Of a stretch of 32,212 nt of DNA, positions 1 to 10,944 are shown piece by piece; position 1 is the first letter of the stretch, and each line of letters begins with the position of its first letter. Source of the DNA: Pleurotus ostreatus/Saccharomyces cerevisiae fusant (taxonomy: Eukaryota; Opisthokonta); the NCBI GenBank assembly GCA_024196135.1, contig JAMQCK010000273.1, forward strand, positions 1-32,212, read 5' to 3'. The position numbers and the translations under genes were made by a program. The notes beneath the pieces were generated by a model. It was not told the DNA's origin. It was given only the letters and a program-made list of their open reading frames with translations, and did no database searches.

Positions 1-225
1 TCAAGAACCTTTAGACGAAAAGTCGAGCATGGCGCTGGAGTGGGCGCCTAATGCGTCGGGCGCTTAGCCCGCATGTGATAATCACTTGCCTCTATCCATC
101 ACAACAGCCTCTTGCCTTTGTCTTTGACCATACGCCTCGAGACGGCAGCATCAAAACTTGCTGCCGGGATAGAAAACCTCGCATCGTAGTCAGAGGACAG
201 AAGCCCAAGGATCGCATCTCCCGCG

Positions 226-1823
226 ATGAGCACATACCTCTACGAACTACCTACGACTGGCGCCATCTCCTTCGCCGACTTCTGCGCCGACCATAGCGCG
301 GCGAAGAACTACTCATCGCACATCACCGATGCGACTCTGCAGCGTGCAAGCCTGCGCGCAGCACTGAAGGAGAGCAAACGCACCGAAGGCGACGAGAGGG
401 ACTACCTGAGACAAGTCAAGGTGCGCGAGAGCACCATCTCCTCCAGTCGATGTATCGCTAACACAGCCCAGGTCATCGACGACTACCTCCCCCAACTCCT
501 CGGCATCATGTCCTGCGTCGCCCACGACGAGATCGGGTTGCGCGAAGAGCCAGGTGCGCGCCCTCCCCTCCCCTCACCCGCACGCTTAACCGAGCGCAAG
601 TCTTCAGCTGGCGCACGACGCTCTCTGCCAACATCCTCCAGCACTCCCCGCGCCTGAACATCCCCACGCTGCACGGCGACCTCGCGTTCGCGCTGCTTAC
701 CTACGCCTTCTTGCTCTCCAACCACGCGCGTGCGGTCGTTGCCCCGCTCGGCGCCTACGAGCACGACCGCTCTATCTCCGATGCGGAGCGCCGCGCGAAG
801 GACGAGAAGCTGAACTTCGCCGTGAGCTTGCTGTGTCGGGCGAGTGGGCTGTTTGCGCATATCAGCGAGCGGGTGTTGGTCGATTGGGAGGCTAGCCGCG
901 ATGGAGGTGCCGCCGGATTTACGCGCCCGCCCGACCTGCACAAGGATGTGGTGACTGCGCTCGCGAAGTGCGTACGTCGGGCTTGTGCGGCTGCTCTATC
1001 CACACCTGACCGATCTTCGTAGGATGGCTTTGGCCGACGCGCAGACGCTCGCGATCAGGAAGCTGCTCACGCGCGCGGCGAACGACAGTGCTGTCAACCC
1101 CGGACCCCCTCTGCCACGATCCCATCCATCGCCCAGCCTGCTCGGCAAACTCCATCTCGAGTGTGCTGAGCTCTACGGCGCTGCGCGAGCGCTGGCTATG
1201 ACGCCAGGGTCCGCGTCGAAGGATGCAGGCGTGTCCCATGCATTGCGGGCATATCTCACGACAGAGGCAGCCATTCATGCCGCTCTTGCACACAAATGGT
1301 TAGGTATCAACGCTGGTGAGCATGGCGGGTCGGAGAAGGGCGGCGAAGCAGTGGGTTGGTTGCTATGGGCAAAGAAGGAGCTGGAGGCGATCCGAGATGT
1401 CAGCAAGGGTGTTAAGGGCATCGCGCTCAAGAAAGACGAGGCCAGGGGGTTGCGGAAGGACCGTGTTGCTGACGAGCTTGCCACTGTCAATACGTTCCTT
1501 AAGCACTACAAGAAAACTAACGATTCGGTCAGCATGCATATCCCTGCGTCGTAACACATGAACTCACCTCGTTCCAGGTACACTTTCAGCCGGTACCCAC
1601 ACAACCAGAGCTGCAGTCGCGCATACCAGCGGGTCGCGCCGCTGTGGCCGCTAAACCTTATGTGCCGCCGATGCCGGCATTTGGGCCAGGCAGCGTCGAG
1701 TACACGCGAAGGCAGACGGAGAATGTAGGACTACACGATGACGACGAGCACGCGGAGAGGCCTGGCGCGGATAGAAGCACTTCGGAGACGTCCAACTACT
1801 CAGGCGCAGGGTCCTACTATTGA
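226..1823 (+). CDS. palC: PalC-like BRO1-domain pH-response regulator
   Basis: Four exons: 226-553, 601-967, 1023-1527 and 1578-1823, giving 481 residues. All three introns (47, 55 and 50 nt) close the frame with GT-AG ends. The protein begins MSTYLYELPTTGAISFADF and runs through a helical BRO1-type domain over most of its length, followed by a short tail containing YVPPMPAFGPGS and ending in Tyr-Tyr. This order and length match fungal PalC (about 500 residues). In ascomycetes PalC links the pH sensor complex to ESCRT-III at endosomes or plasma membrane and helps trigger PacC/Rim101 processing at alkaline pH. The start is the first ATG in frame with the conserved N-terminus. The family assignment is from sequence recall; other BRO1 proteins (Bro1, Rim20/PalA) are much longer, which argues against them. 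Confidence 0.8.
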
Positions 1824-2340
1824 GCTCGTTGCCCACTTCGTACGTGCATCAAGCTCTCGCTATGAGGCCTTTTTTGGGCAAGAAATACTAGAAGCATACA
1901 TTTTAGCATCGCGTGGGTACCAGAAGTGCGAGAAAGAGCATGATGAGAATACCAAAAGCGATCACTTTACTGAAAGCAGCGAAGTGCTTTCGAAAAGCAC
2001 ATGATCAGTTGGAGAAAGCACCGAAGGAGATGCATAGTGCGCGCCAGCACATCCGTTTTCAAGCGATGGTAAGTCCTCTTGCCTCGGGAGTGCTTGCGCG
2101 ATGCGACAAAGTGGAATATATGTACACGGTCGCCGAGTTGTGGGTGGTCGGCGGGATCATCCACGGCTTCGTGTGACAACGGCCTTCTCCGGGATATTCT
2201 CCCACGACGTTCTGGACATGTCCTGCATGAGGTGATTCCTTCTCCTCATGCATCTAAAAACTCCTGATTTTACTCTCCAAGAGACATCATGTCCGACGAA
2301 TGACAGGCAGGACTGGAAACCCTCAAATGAGGCCCAACGT

Positions 2341-2352
2341 CGGCTTTTGCCG
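2341..2352. promoter_or_regulatory. CGG-N6-CCG inverted repeat (variant)
   Basis: CGGCTTTTGCCG. It has the inverted CGG half-sites and 6-nt spacing of the dispersed motif at 12359, 14529 and 17480, but a different centre (CTTTTG for CAAATG). Binding by a Zn2Cys6 regulator is inference. Confidence 0.25.
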
Positions 2353-2375
2353 ATGTGTCACGGGGACAATCACTG

Positions 2376-2819
2376 TGACGTCCCATAACGCAGCTTGCGC
2401 AGCTTCCTGACCGCCATGCCGCCCTTTAAGGCACTCAAACCGCGCTCAAAAGTGCTCAAGATACACTCATGGGTACTCACGACAAGCTATATACCTCGCC
2501 ACTCTCCACTTACTGCTCTACGCAATACTTTTACACTGTACTTTATACTTCCGTGCTCACGATAATTTTTGCCGAAAAATGGTCTCATATCTCGCGTCTT
2601 CCAGCTGCTGACTTTTGTCAAGGGCATGTTGTTTGTACATAGGCTTTGACGTCGCAAGATGACGTGAACAATGGCTGCGCACAGGCCTCATGTTCGTGTT
2701 CCCTGCCTCGTGACAGGCATCACGGCGTCACAAACCCCTGAAAGACCTGCCGCATTCGGCCTTGTCATTGTCCCAATAAGGTAATTGTGGACAACGCGGA
2801 CATAGCCGGTCACGTCACG
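2376..2819. promoter_or_regulatory. cluster of TGACG (CRE/bZIP-like) motifs
   Basis: TGACGTC at 2376-2382 and 2647-2653, TGACGTG at 2660-2666, a reverse-strand TGACG core at 2726-2730 and the reverse-strand CACGTCACG at 2811-2819. TGACGTC is the classic core of ATF/CREB-type bZIP sites. They lie 260-700 bp upstream of the gene starting at 3082. Function is inferred from motif only. Confidence 0.4.
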
Positions 2820-2900
2820 CCGCCGACGATGGCCATGGACCGTGTGCATGTCTCATTTAGACTCCGCTTATTCCTGTTTGTGATCCGACGCGCGCGCCGA

Positions 2901-2906
2901 TATAAA
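2901..2906 (+). promoter_or_regulatory. TATA box candidate
   Basis: TATAAA 176 bp upstream of the ATG at 3082, the closest clear TATA element to that gene. The distance implies a 5' leader of roughly 140 nt. Confidence 0.4.
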
Positions 2907-3081
2907 GTGGCCGCGGGACTCGAGCGCGTTCCTTTGCGACGACCCGCCTTTGCTTTGAGAGAACCTCTTGGCCCTGCCACTCATCGCGATCGACTGACCG
3001 GCTAACAAACGCGCTAACCTGATCGCTCGGCCTCCCAGCCACTCAACCCTAGACTCACATATTCCTTGCCACTCACCCATC

Positions 3082-5009
3082 ATGCTCTTCTTGGAGCATC
3101 TATCCGCGCTTGCGGGGCGCCTAACTGAGCGCGAGTTCTATAGACAGGTGTCTGCGTGGATCATCGCGCTCGCACTACACGCCAGAAATGGACGCTACCA
3201 ACCACCGCGTACCCTTTCCTCGACGCCAGCGCACGATCGCCCCTCTAGACCAAATCCGCACAACGATCGAGCCGACGAACCATACATCGTCGTTGAAGAC
3301 TCATATACCCCACCAGACGACGCACCCTACTACACGTTCGATCGGCCCGCCAGATATCATGACGCAGACACCCTTGCCACGAACGCGAACGCGTCGCAAC
3401 CCCTCAACTCGACCTGTACCGACCTCGTCTGGATAGGCGATGTTCCACCACTGTCCCTTCCTCTACCCGATCTCTTTCCTGTTATCGCACTCCTGCTCTT
3501 GCTTGGTGTTCTTGTGGGTGCCACGATGGAGGTGCGTTATCATTCATGTGGTCTCGCGTTCAGTACTGACACAAGGTTCAAGGTGGCATCGGCGCTGCAC
3601 GAAATGAGATACAGTCGTCGCTCTTCGCGATCGACCACGCCTCCCTCTTTGCGCGACACCTCGTTCCTTGTCTTCCTCGCGTTCTATGTTCTCTATCTAT
3701 TCACGCAACCTGTTTATGATCTATATATTGGTGTGTGCAGTGTCGCTCTGCTTCCGTTGATGATGCTGACTTGTAACCTTCAGACGGCGCTGTGGTGTCT
3801 GTCTACCACCTTCTCTTGGCTATCGTCCAGGACGATCTTGCAGGTGAGCTCACCCAGGTCGTGTCTATCACCACGTCGCTAAAGAATGAATCAGTCCCCT
3901 TGCGAACGATCCCTTACCTGGCGCGCGAAGCCTACAAGGCTGCGAAGCTCGTACTTTCATGCCTTTGGCGTCCCGACTTGATCACCATCCGTGTAGCGAT
4001 GGGCGACTCGTGTTATATGCTGTTTGCTATCCCCTCTTGTGCTTTCACCTACGTCGATGGTAAGTGGTATATAGTACGGGCGCCGGAAATACATGCTTAC
4101 GAACCCTTACAGAGCAACATCAAGCATATCTGAACAGGATCATGGATATCTGCGACTTCTCTCCCAAAACTAATAGCTTGAACTGCTCGACATCATCGAC
4201 GCGCACTGAGCGTCCGTTCATCGTAACACCGTCGAAGATGAATCAGGTCGTCACGGCTGTTGAGGATAGCTACTTTTTCGTCGACGAAGGGGTCTCGACT
4301 TTCGAAAGGCCGGTAAGCCCAGCGGAAAGCACCCTGGCGGATAGCGCTGCTCAGACCGACGGCGAAGGTGAAGCTCTTTTGTCGATCTTATGCTGCGATG
4401 CTCACCTTGATCACAGAAAACTTATGCTCGGCCTGTCAGCGTGTAATGTCGCACGTAAATCAAGCAGACGAGAGCTCGGTCAGCGACACCAGCATGGACA
4501 TCGTCGCGCAAAACCATGCATTTCCCCAGTTCCCGCCCGAAAGCACGACCTACGCCGCCCGCCGCGCCGCCATCCCCGCCAAACAAGGCCTCCCCCGCGA
4601 CCTCGTCCCCGACTGTGCCGAGGACGAGCTCATCTTCACCGACGTCGCCGAGCTGCGCATCTACCGCGCGGGCTTCGCCGCCGCCTCCGACGCCGCCGCG
4701 CACATCCCGCCCGCGCACCACAAGATCCCCGACGTCCCGCGCAAGTACACGTACGCGCAGCGCGACCGGGATGTTTTTTGCTTTGGGTGGTGGGAGTTTC
4801 AATATTTGCGTGACTTGACGGACTTGGGCAAGCCGCTGAGCTCGGAGTACTACCTAGGGATGATGGCGAAGGAGAAGGACTTGGTGATGATGCCGGGGAC
4901 GAGGCCGTATCAGGAGACGAGGGCGTGGCGGCTAGGCTGGTGCGATGACTGGTATTTGACTACCCACCCGATGCGCAATGGACAGCGGTCGTGTCGGTCG
5001 TGGACTTAG
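3082..5009 (+). CDS. hypothetical protein with two hydrophobic segments
   Basis: Five exons: 3082-3531, 3583-3730, 3784-4059, 4113-4367 and 4417-5009 (573 residues). The four introns are 49-53 nt, have GT-AG ends and all close in phase, so a real gene is likely although I do not recognise the family. An amphipathic N-terminus is followed by a polar acidic stretch with potential N-glycosylation sites (NAS, NST). A strong transmembrane segment lies near residues 128-148 and a second near 178-193. The remaining C-terminal two thirds is soluble and ends in a Trp/Tyr/Asp-rich block containing FGWWEFQYLRDL and WRLGWCDDWYL. Two membrane spans with a large soluble tail suggest a membrane-anchored protein. 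It may be lineage-specific. It is convergent with the GMC gene, leaving 249 bp between their stops. Confidence 0.65.
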
Positions 5010-5258
5010 AGGTGTTCGCTCCCCCTCAGCTGTCCTTCCGCTAGATATCTATGTTCTGTAGCTCACACTCACGATTATGTAGCATATTGTGACTCGGTTT
5101 CCTGCAATGTTATGCTTTACTAGTATCGACGTCGTGGCTACCTTGATTAAGCAAGGGACTTCGAGCTTCCACAGAGGGCCATCGAAAACATTGAACATCA
5201 TATTCAGCACGCATCGTACATGGCACAGCTATACAATCCCTTCGTTTCACACAAAAAT

Positions 5259-7836
5259 TCACTTCGAGGCAGCTTGCAGTATAATGTCGGCGGCCTAAAA
5301 GATATGAATATCCGTGCTCTCGACGCAAAGGCAAGCTAACCTTCTCTGCGATAGCATAGACCGTTGACTGCGGGTGTGCAGCGATGTGGAGAGGGATAAC
5401 GGAGGCATCCACCTTCGCTCGGTCAGCACCATAGTCGATACTTGTATCCTCATGCCACTCACCACTCGCACGTTCGCCGTCCCATACACCTTCAAGTTCG
5501 CATCCACCACGCCACCGTCCTCCCGCGGCAGCATCGTCGCCGTGCTCACCGGGTGGAACACCGTCTGGAAATTATCAATGACATACTTCTCCAGCTCCTC
5601 CTGCGTCTGCACCGCCGGGCCCGGCGCGACCTCGCGCGTCAGCGCGGCTCTGTAGCCCTCGGTCTGCACGAGCTTGCGGATAAAGCGCACGGAGTCGACG
5701 AGGAGGGTGAGGTCGGCCTTCTTGCCGAGGAACTGCGGGTCGATGGCCGGCGCAGCGAGGGGGTCGGCGGATTGGATGTGGACGGAGCCGCGGGAGAAGG
5801 CGCGTTGGAGGAGGCCGCCGATGGAGCAATGGACTTTGCCGGGCTCGGGCGTGATGCCGACAGCCGGGTGGTAGTTGGCCGCTTGCATGATCCTACGGGA
5901 AAGTTAGCTCGGACGCAGAGTAAAGGAGCGAGATACTGACTCGAGCGCGGCGACCGCCGGGTTGTCCAGGAGCTCACGCTGCAGCGCCCACGTTTTTGCG
6001 ACCGACGGGAAGGCCTCGCCGCTGTCCTTCAATGCCTCGTCGACAGCTGCGCGAACCTCGGCCTCAGGCGTGACAGCTTGCCAGGGTATATACCCGTACG
6101 AGTACGGAAGCGTGGTCAGCATACCCTTCTTCTCGGAATAGCTAGATAGACCAAACGTCAGACGAAGTGATGAAGGAGATACAGGAGGAGCACGTACTAC
6201 TTCTTGATTTCTTCCTCAAGGCGTTGCGGGTTCTGCAGCTCGTCCCATGACTCGAGCCCCTCCTTGAGCTCGAAAGCGGTCGGCACGTAGATGTGTTCCT
6301 ATACGGCAATGAGCAGCTAATTGTGCATGCCTTTCCAGTCATGCTTGCCTCTGGCAGGCAGTGAGCAAGCCTCGTCAGAACAACAGCATGAGATGCGACG
6401 CACGTAGGTTTTCTCCGACACCAGGCAGGTCGACGACTGTTTCGATGCCATGCTTCTCCAAGAGCTCCTTGTTGCCGATACCTATAGGCATTGATCATCC
6501 GTACTCGATATCCATGACATGCCACTCACCTGACAGCTCAAGTACTTGCGGTGTCTGATACGCCCCTGCATGGCGCAGTCAGTGGAAACCATTTGAGAAG
6601 GAAGGAAGACAATTATACCACCGCTAACGATGACCTCCCTCGTCGCCTTCGCAAACCGCTTCTCTCCGTCCTTGATGTACTCTACGCCAGTCGCGATCAC
6701 CAGGCCGTCCGCGTTCGTTTGGTCCGCAAAGACGATACGAGCCACATGCGCGCTTGGAATGACTTCGAGGTGAGGCAGAGACGACTTGAGCTTGAGGTAG
6801 ACCTGCAGACAATATCTGAGTCACTGTTAAAGATCAATAATGAAAGGTGATGTACCGATGCGCTCGACGACCGCGTCGCATCCGCAGGATCAATATTTGC
6901 CAGGCTCGTCCACGCCCCGAGGTTATCTCCGTCCGACTATACAATGCGTGAGATTGAGTCTCACAAACTTCACAGCTGGCTTACGCTATCGTAGTTCGTT
7001 TGGAACCCCAGCTCCTGGAACCCTTGGAGGAAGGGGAGATGCACGGACGAGATCTGCGTCGGCGGAGCGACGATGATGGGACCGGACGTCCCGTGCGCGG
7101 CGGGGTCGAGCTTCAGGAGCGTCGCTTCCTGCGCGCTCTTCGGAGCGATGAGGGTCTCTGACTGGTGGGGGGTGGATTGGGAGACGTGCAAATGAAGGAA
7201 TCAAGGCATACCTTCCTGAAGTAGTGCAGTAGGTTCTTCCAGTTCCAGCCTTCCAAGCCGAGGGTCTCAAGCGCTGGAAAGGGTAAGAACGATTGTCTGA
7301 CCTCACCTCCGAGGACCTTACCATCGTACTCAGCTGACGAAGCCCTGCGACAGGTTAGGAATCGAAGTTACGTGTGGGAGACTATGCCACACACCGATTC
7401 CATTGAATGAAGTTCAACTGCGTGCGAATGCACTTGAGCTCGGTAGAGGACCCGCAAGCAAATGCCTTACCACGCTGGTACCTCCGACACCTTTGCCTCT
7501 GCATGAAATGAGCACCGGGCGCAATAAAGTTCTATCGTACTAACCGAGGCAGAAACACGGCGCGCGAGTTAGCGTGCGCTTGCGGCTGAGAGAAGAAGGC
7601 CCAGTCGCGGTCCGGATGACCGATGTTCTTCATGAAAAAGCCTCGGGGAAGGATAAGCATATGAAGTGGGTCAGTTGTCCTTGCTCACCTGGAACATTGA
7701 TCTCTGCAGCTTCGCTAGAGTCTTTACCAGCTTCGAGAACGAGGACGGACTTGTTTGCCTGCGCAAGTCGGGTCGCCAGCGAAAGGCCCGCCGTGCCGGC
7801 GCCGACGACGATGTAGTCATACTCTGCAACAGCCAT
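5259..7836 (-). CDS. GMC oxidoreductase, 17 exons, no signal peptide
   Basis: Exons in transcript order: 7689-7836, 7545-7641, 7471-7498, 7395-7417, 7322-7344, 7212-7273, 6985-7161, 6856-6936, 6619-6802, 6530-6565, 6404-6481, 6349-6350, 6201-6298, 5941-6141, 5463-5892, 5341-5412, 5259-5294; total 1776 nt, 591 residues, the usual family length. The protein opens directly with the FAD-binding motif VVGAGTAG and has no secretion signal, so it is probably intracellular. GMC signature 1 (GKGVGGTSVLNFIQW) and signature 2 (GAYQTPQVLELSGIG) are intact. Both active-site histidines are present, in VFHPVSTATM and IAAHPQSTVYAIAEK. GMC enzymes oxidise alcohols, sugars or aldehydes using FAD; the substrate cannot be read from sequence. 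The 2-nt exon at 6349-6350, after a GT-AG intron and before a GC-AG intron, is the only arrangement found that keeps ENLQEHIYVP in frame. Aryl-alcohol oxidase or choline dehydrogenase-like labels are equally possible. Confidence 0.9.
6299..6348 (-). other. GC-AG intron of the GMC gene
   Basis: Reads GCAAGC...TATAG on the minus strand, 50 nt, preceded by AG as expected for GC donors (AG|GCAAG consensus). There is no usable GT donor in this stretch. It separates the proposed 2-nt exon from the exon encoding EHIYVPTAF. Confidence 0.5.
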
Positions 7837-9090
7837 GTCGAAGGAGATAGAATCTGTGAGCTCAAGCTGCGAGGAGCCGCTAGCGTCGCGTATCGCTCGT
7901 CAATCCTTTTGAACAACGGGCGCGTGCGAATGCATGCCGTCGAGACCCTCTTCTGCCGTGGGTTGCTGATGAGAGGGTGATGAGGGATGTAAGCCTGTGG
8001 GATTCTGCCGGTGTTATGGGGACTTGTCCCGAGTTCATTTCAGTGCGGGCACAGTAGACTCCGTGATCCTGAGCCGTGGTGAGAGGATCATTCAGAGTTG
8101 TGGGATACTCTACGCAGCATCGGAGGGTCGCGGGACTCGTAGGCCCAGTTGTCCATAGTAGATCATCAGGACCAGGGTATCAAGGGAGCCAGCGATTCAA
8201 TGAGTTCGCACACGAGAATACCTACGATGATGGTTCGGGAAGAGCACCGTAATATCCGTGTGGGTCCATGTTCGCACGCCACGTGGGCTTCATCGGCGGC
8301 AGCCGAAGCCACCTTGCACCGAACTGTCATGCTCCTTTCATGCATGGTGCTCCTACTGCTGCCTCCGTTTATCCAAGCGTCTCCCGGTGTCATTCTGAGC
8401 AAGTTTATTCAATTTCTATAGATCAGTTTCGCCCGCACTTCAAATGCAGCTGACCTTTACTCACTCGTGCAACGAATTCCAAGGTTGCGCTGATGCCCTC
8501 GGCGTTCGAGCTCGTACGCTTATAGCTGAATGAAGATCAGCATACCTTTGGACATCTTCAATAAGATCCTTCATCCTCGCAGACAACGACATCCCGTTGA
8601 TTGCGCTATACTATGCAATGGTCTCCGTCGGGATCGTGAGTTAGCTCTGACATCTTTCGAAGTTGATTCCTGCAGGATCCCATATTCACGCACCTGCGTC
8701 CGTATCTCGGATAGCAAAGAAGCATTGTCGCGCCGAATCCGATCGCGTCGATGACCTCCGGGCCCAAGCAACGGCTATACCCCCGTGTCTTTGTCCTCCA
8801 CTTCTGTCCGCAATAGCAGCACCGTGATCCCAGCATCAGAGTGCCGCTGCCAATGCTCATATGGCGCCAACTCGACGCACATCTCAGCATCAGGCGGCCT
8901 GACGCGGCGCTGAAGCTAAACGGGACTTCGACTGCATTCCGCGGCCCCAGTCGCTGATGCAGATGTGCATGCAACATCGGGGCGCAAGTCAGCGTGGGAC
9001 TGGGTATGCGGTGCGGGAGTGCACAGCTCCTTATAAGGGTCACGCTCTCTGCGTACGGTCTTCTTCGGCACGCGTGATCCCTTCGCAGAC
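7837..9090. other. intergenic region, GMC to DUF6534-like remnant
   Basis: No supported gene. The interval holds the divergent upstream regions of the GMC gene (minus) and the remnant at 9091 (plus). Several unrelated open frames of 60-145 codons on both strands lack recognisable motifs and plausible splice structure. A TATA-like element lies at the right edge. Confidence 0.5.
9032..9037 (+). promoter_or_regulatory. TATA-like element upstream of the DUF6534-like remnant
   Basis: TATAAG in the context CTCCTTATAAGGG, 54 bp upstream of the ATG at 9091. Position and sequence fit a core promoter, suggesting the remnant retains its original upstream end. Confidence 0.35.
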
Positions 9091-9736
9091 ATGGCTGCTC
9101 CCGAGCTCCTCGCAGTGTACGCTCGTCGCTTCTTACCGCGCTCTAGACTTCGCGCTGATCGTAGTGCAGCCTGGTCCCTCAGTTCATCGGCATCATCTTC
9201 AACTACCTGCTCTTCGGCGTCTTCATCGTGCAACTATGTGGGAATCCCGCCTCCGCACTGATGTTCAGGAGCTCATCAGCTCGTTCTCGTAGACCTCTAT
9301 GTTACGTTCAGCATCCAGGATCCCTTGCCGATCAAGCTCTTTGGTGCGCTCTTCCAACGAGTCTCGAGGACGTTGACGAAGCGCCGTGCGTCTCATTCTT
9401 CTTTTGACCCACCAGCCACTGATAGCAATTACAGAGGTTATGCGTTGGGAAAACTGTACTCAAATGCCCTTCTCGCCACTCTGAACGCACGCCATCTGCG
9501 CCACGCCTCTGGGGAGGTGTCGGACATATCAATGTCTATACGGTCGGCCAGCTCGATGCCAGGACGGCGTGTTCTTTTGTCGGACGACTCGGACAACCAG
9601 GCGCCCGCCGAGGGCAAGCGGTCCGGTGGGGTCGTTATCACCACGCAGACCTGGGTATGTTTTTTCTTCCATTCAAGTGGAAACTAGTTGCTAACGTATT
9701 TTTATACAGAAGGATGCCGGTGCGACCGCCGTGTAA
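9091..9736 (+). pseudogene. truncated DUF6534-type membrane protein (both ends kept, middle lost)
   Basis: The 5' end is well formed: ATG 9091, exon 9091-9116, a 53-nt GT-AG intron (9117-9169), then a segment reading PQFIGIIFNYLLFGVFIVQL, resembling the first transmembrane helix of basidiomycete DUF6534 proteins. The 3' end is also well formed: from 9435 the frame reads LGKLYSNALLATLNAR, the family's hallmark C-terminal motif. A 55-nt intron (9655-9709) follows, then a final exon ending at TAA 9734-9736. Only about 200 bp separates the two ends, where family members normally encode several further transmembrane helices, and no frame links them cleanly. The simplest reading is an internal deletion. 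Family assignment rests on motif recall; a divergent short functional gene is possible. Confidence 0.4.
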
Positions 9737-10656
9737 AAGTGTACACCCCGATATCCCCTTCCCTTGGATTGTATTCGCTCGTTATCTATTCTTTGTACGA
9801 TTCTGTAGTCTGATGTATACATGTACTGCATCTTGGTTGTACCCTGAATGGTCAGAATTCTCTGGCGCGAAGTATCTGAGCTCATGCGGCTGTCAAAGCC
9901 GCACCCACACGCACTCAAAAGTTCAACCATCGATCACGTGCTACGCAATAACTCCAGTCGGATATCGCCGAATTCTCTCACGCTGAGCCCATGCCAAGTC
10001 CGAGAGCATCCGGACTTGTCTGCAACGTCCACACGACTCGCCAGTTGCGGTGCGCTTGCGCCTCCCCTCCGCCCGACTCGCAAATGTGTTCTCAGCCCGG
10101 AAATAGGGCCCGCATTCGCGTATCTGACACACAGAGGGTGGCTAATGATCTTCATCGCCTGTCCATTGACCGCATCCCCTCGCGGCTTTTCCGAATCTCA
10201 GCGGTTCTGTCCCGAGATCAATCGCTATAGACTCTCGGGATAAACAGTTATTAACCTTGAAATGCATGCTCTACGCGCTACACGAACGCCATTCGTCGGC
10301 ACCCGAGCTCAACACGGACATCAGCTTCTGCCCGCCTTCTGGTCCCTCACCCGTCCTCTGCGTCTTCCTTCGCATCACGACATACCTTGTATCATCGATG
10401 TTATGCATGAATCCCCATCGCCGTCCGAGGCGCCCGTGATCCCTGCAGGCCTAGAAGCGATGGTGAGTGCTTTCGGTGGCACGGGTTCGTCTGCGAACTA
10501 TGTCCTTGGGAATTTCTTTGTGTTCTAAATGGGGTTCGGTGGCTCTCCGTGCGCACCTGCAGGCCTCCCCGTCGATGATATTGGTGGACACCCAATGGTA
10601 TCGGGCCCCCGCCATTGATGGCTCGCCCAGCCCTCGAGGACGTCCGCAGCGAGCGT

Positions 10657-10667
10657 GGCAAATGCCG
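10657..10667. promoter_or_regulatory. near-copy of the dispersed CGGCAAATGCCG motif
   Basis: GGCAAATGCCG preceded by T instead of C, so 11 of 12 positions match the exact copies elsewhere. It ends 278 bp before the preferred UbiA start, close to the 287 bp separating the exact copy at 14529-14540 from the ACAD start. Confidence 0.35.
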
Positions 10668-10876
10668 TAGGTATCGCGAGCGATATCTTCTCCGAGTGCG
10701 ATGGGCGTGCAGTACGGGTTGCGAATGCATTCTGTATGATACTGTTGTGCTCGGAAAACCCTGATGTATCATGCGGTGGCCCCGGGAGAGTGGGATGTCA
10801 TGCACGAACTCCATGGTGTACTTGGGCTTGGGGTTCGTCCGCTCGGCAGTAAATCTACTTCAGCGATGGTGCGTGA

Positions 10877-10884
10877 TATAAAAG
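10877..10884 (+). promoter_or_regulatory. TATA box of the UbiA gene
   Basis: TATAAAAG. Initiation about 30 nt downstream would fall at or after the ATG at 10903, which favours the in-frame ATG at 10945 as the start codon. Confidence 0.5.
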
Positions 10885-10944
10885 AGAGAATTCGATAACT
10901 TCATGCCCACGATTGCTTGCGATTCTGTGCCCGCTCTCGCTACA

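Larger units (their letters stand above)
1824..3081. other. intergenic region, palC to unknown membrane protein
   Basis: No gene is supported here; short open frames between 1824 and 2260 show no recognisable protein. A perfect short hairpin lies at 1984-2000 (GTGCTTT, CGA loop, AAAGCAC). The downstream half is regulatory in character: five TGACG cores between 2376 and 2819, a CGG-N6-CCG inverted repeat at 2341-2352 and a TATAAA at 2901-2906. Confidence 0.6.
9737..10944. other. intergenic region upstream of the UbiA gene
   Basis: No gene supported. Open frames at 10262-10528 (+) and 10401-10814 (-) match nothing I recognise and have no consistent exon pattern. The right end contains the CGG-N6-CCG-like site at 10657-10667 and the UbiA TATA box at 10877-10884. 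Confidence 0.5.

Noticed and set aside
1984..2000. Perfect 7-bp hairpin downstream of palC
   Set aside because: Too small to be meaningful in a eukaryotic 3' region; no run of T and no known function.
5442..5939. 165-codon plus-strand frame antisense to the GMC gene
   Set aside because: Shadow of the real minus-strand coding exon; its translation is low-complexity and lacks motifs.
8149..8421. 90-codon plus-strand frame with a hydrophobic stretch (MLLSCMVLLLLPPFIQAS)
   Set aside because: The hydrophobic part would begin about 60 residues in, or leave only a 30-residue protein. No splice structure or family match.
9265..9396. Minus-strand 43-residue frame resembling a coiled coil (LEERTKELDRQGILDAE)
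   Set aside because: Too short, no linked exons found, and it lies inside the plus-strand DUF6534-like remnant. It could be a trace of another gene but cannot be supported.
10401..10814. 137-codon minus-strand frame upstream of the UbiA gene
   Set aside because: Arg/His/Ser-rich with no motif, typical of a chance frame in this base composition.
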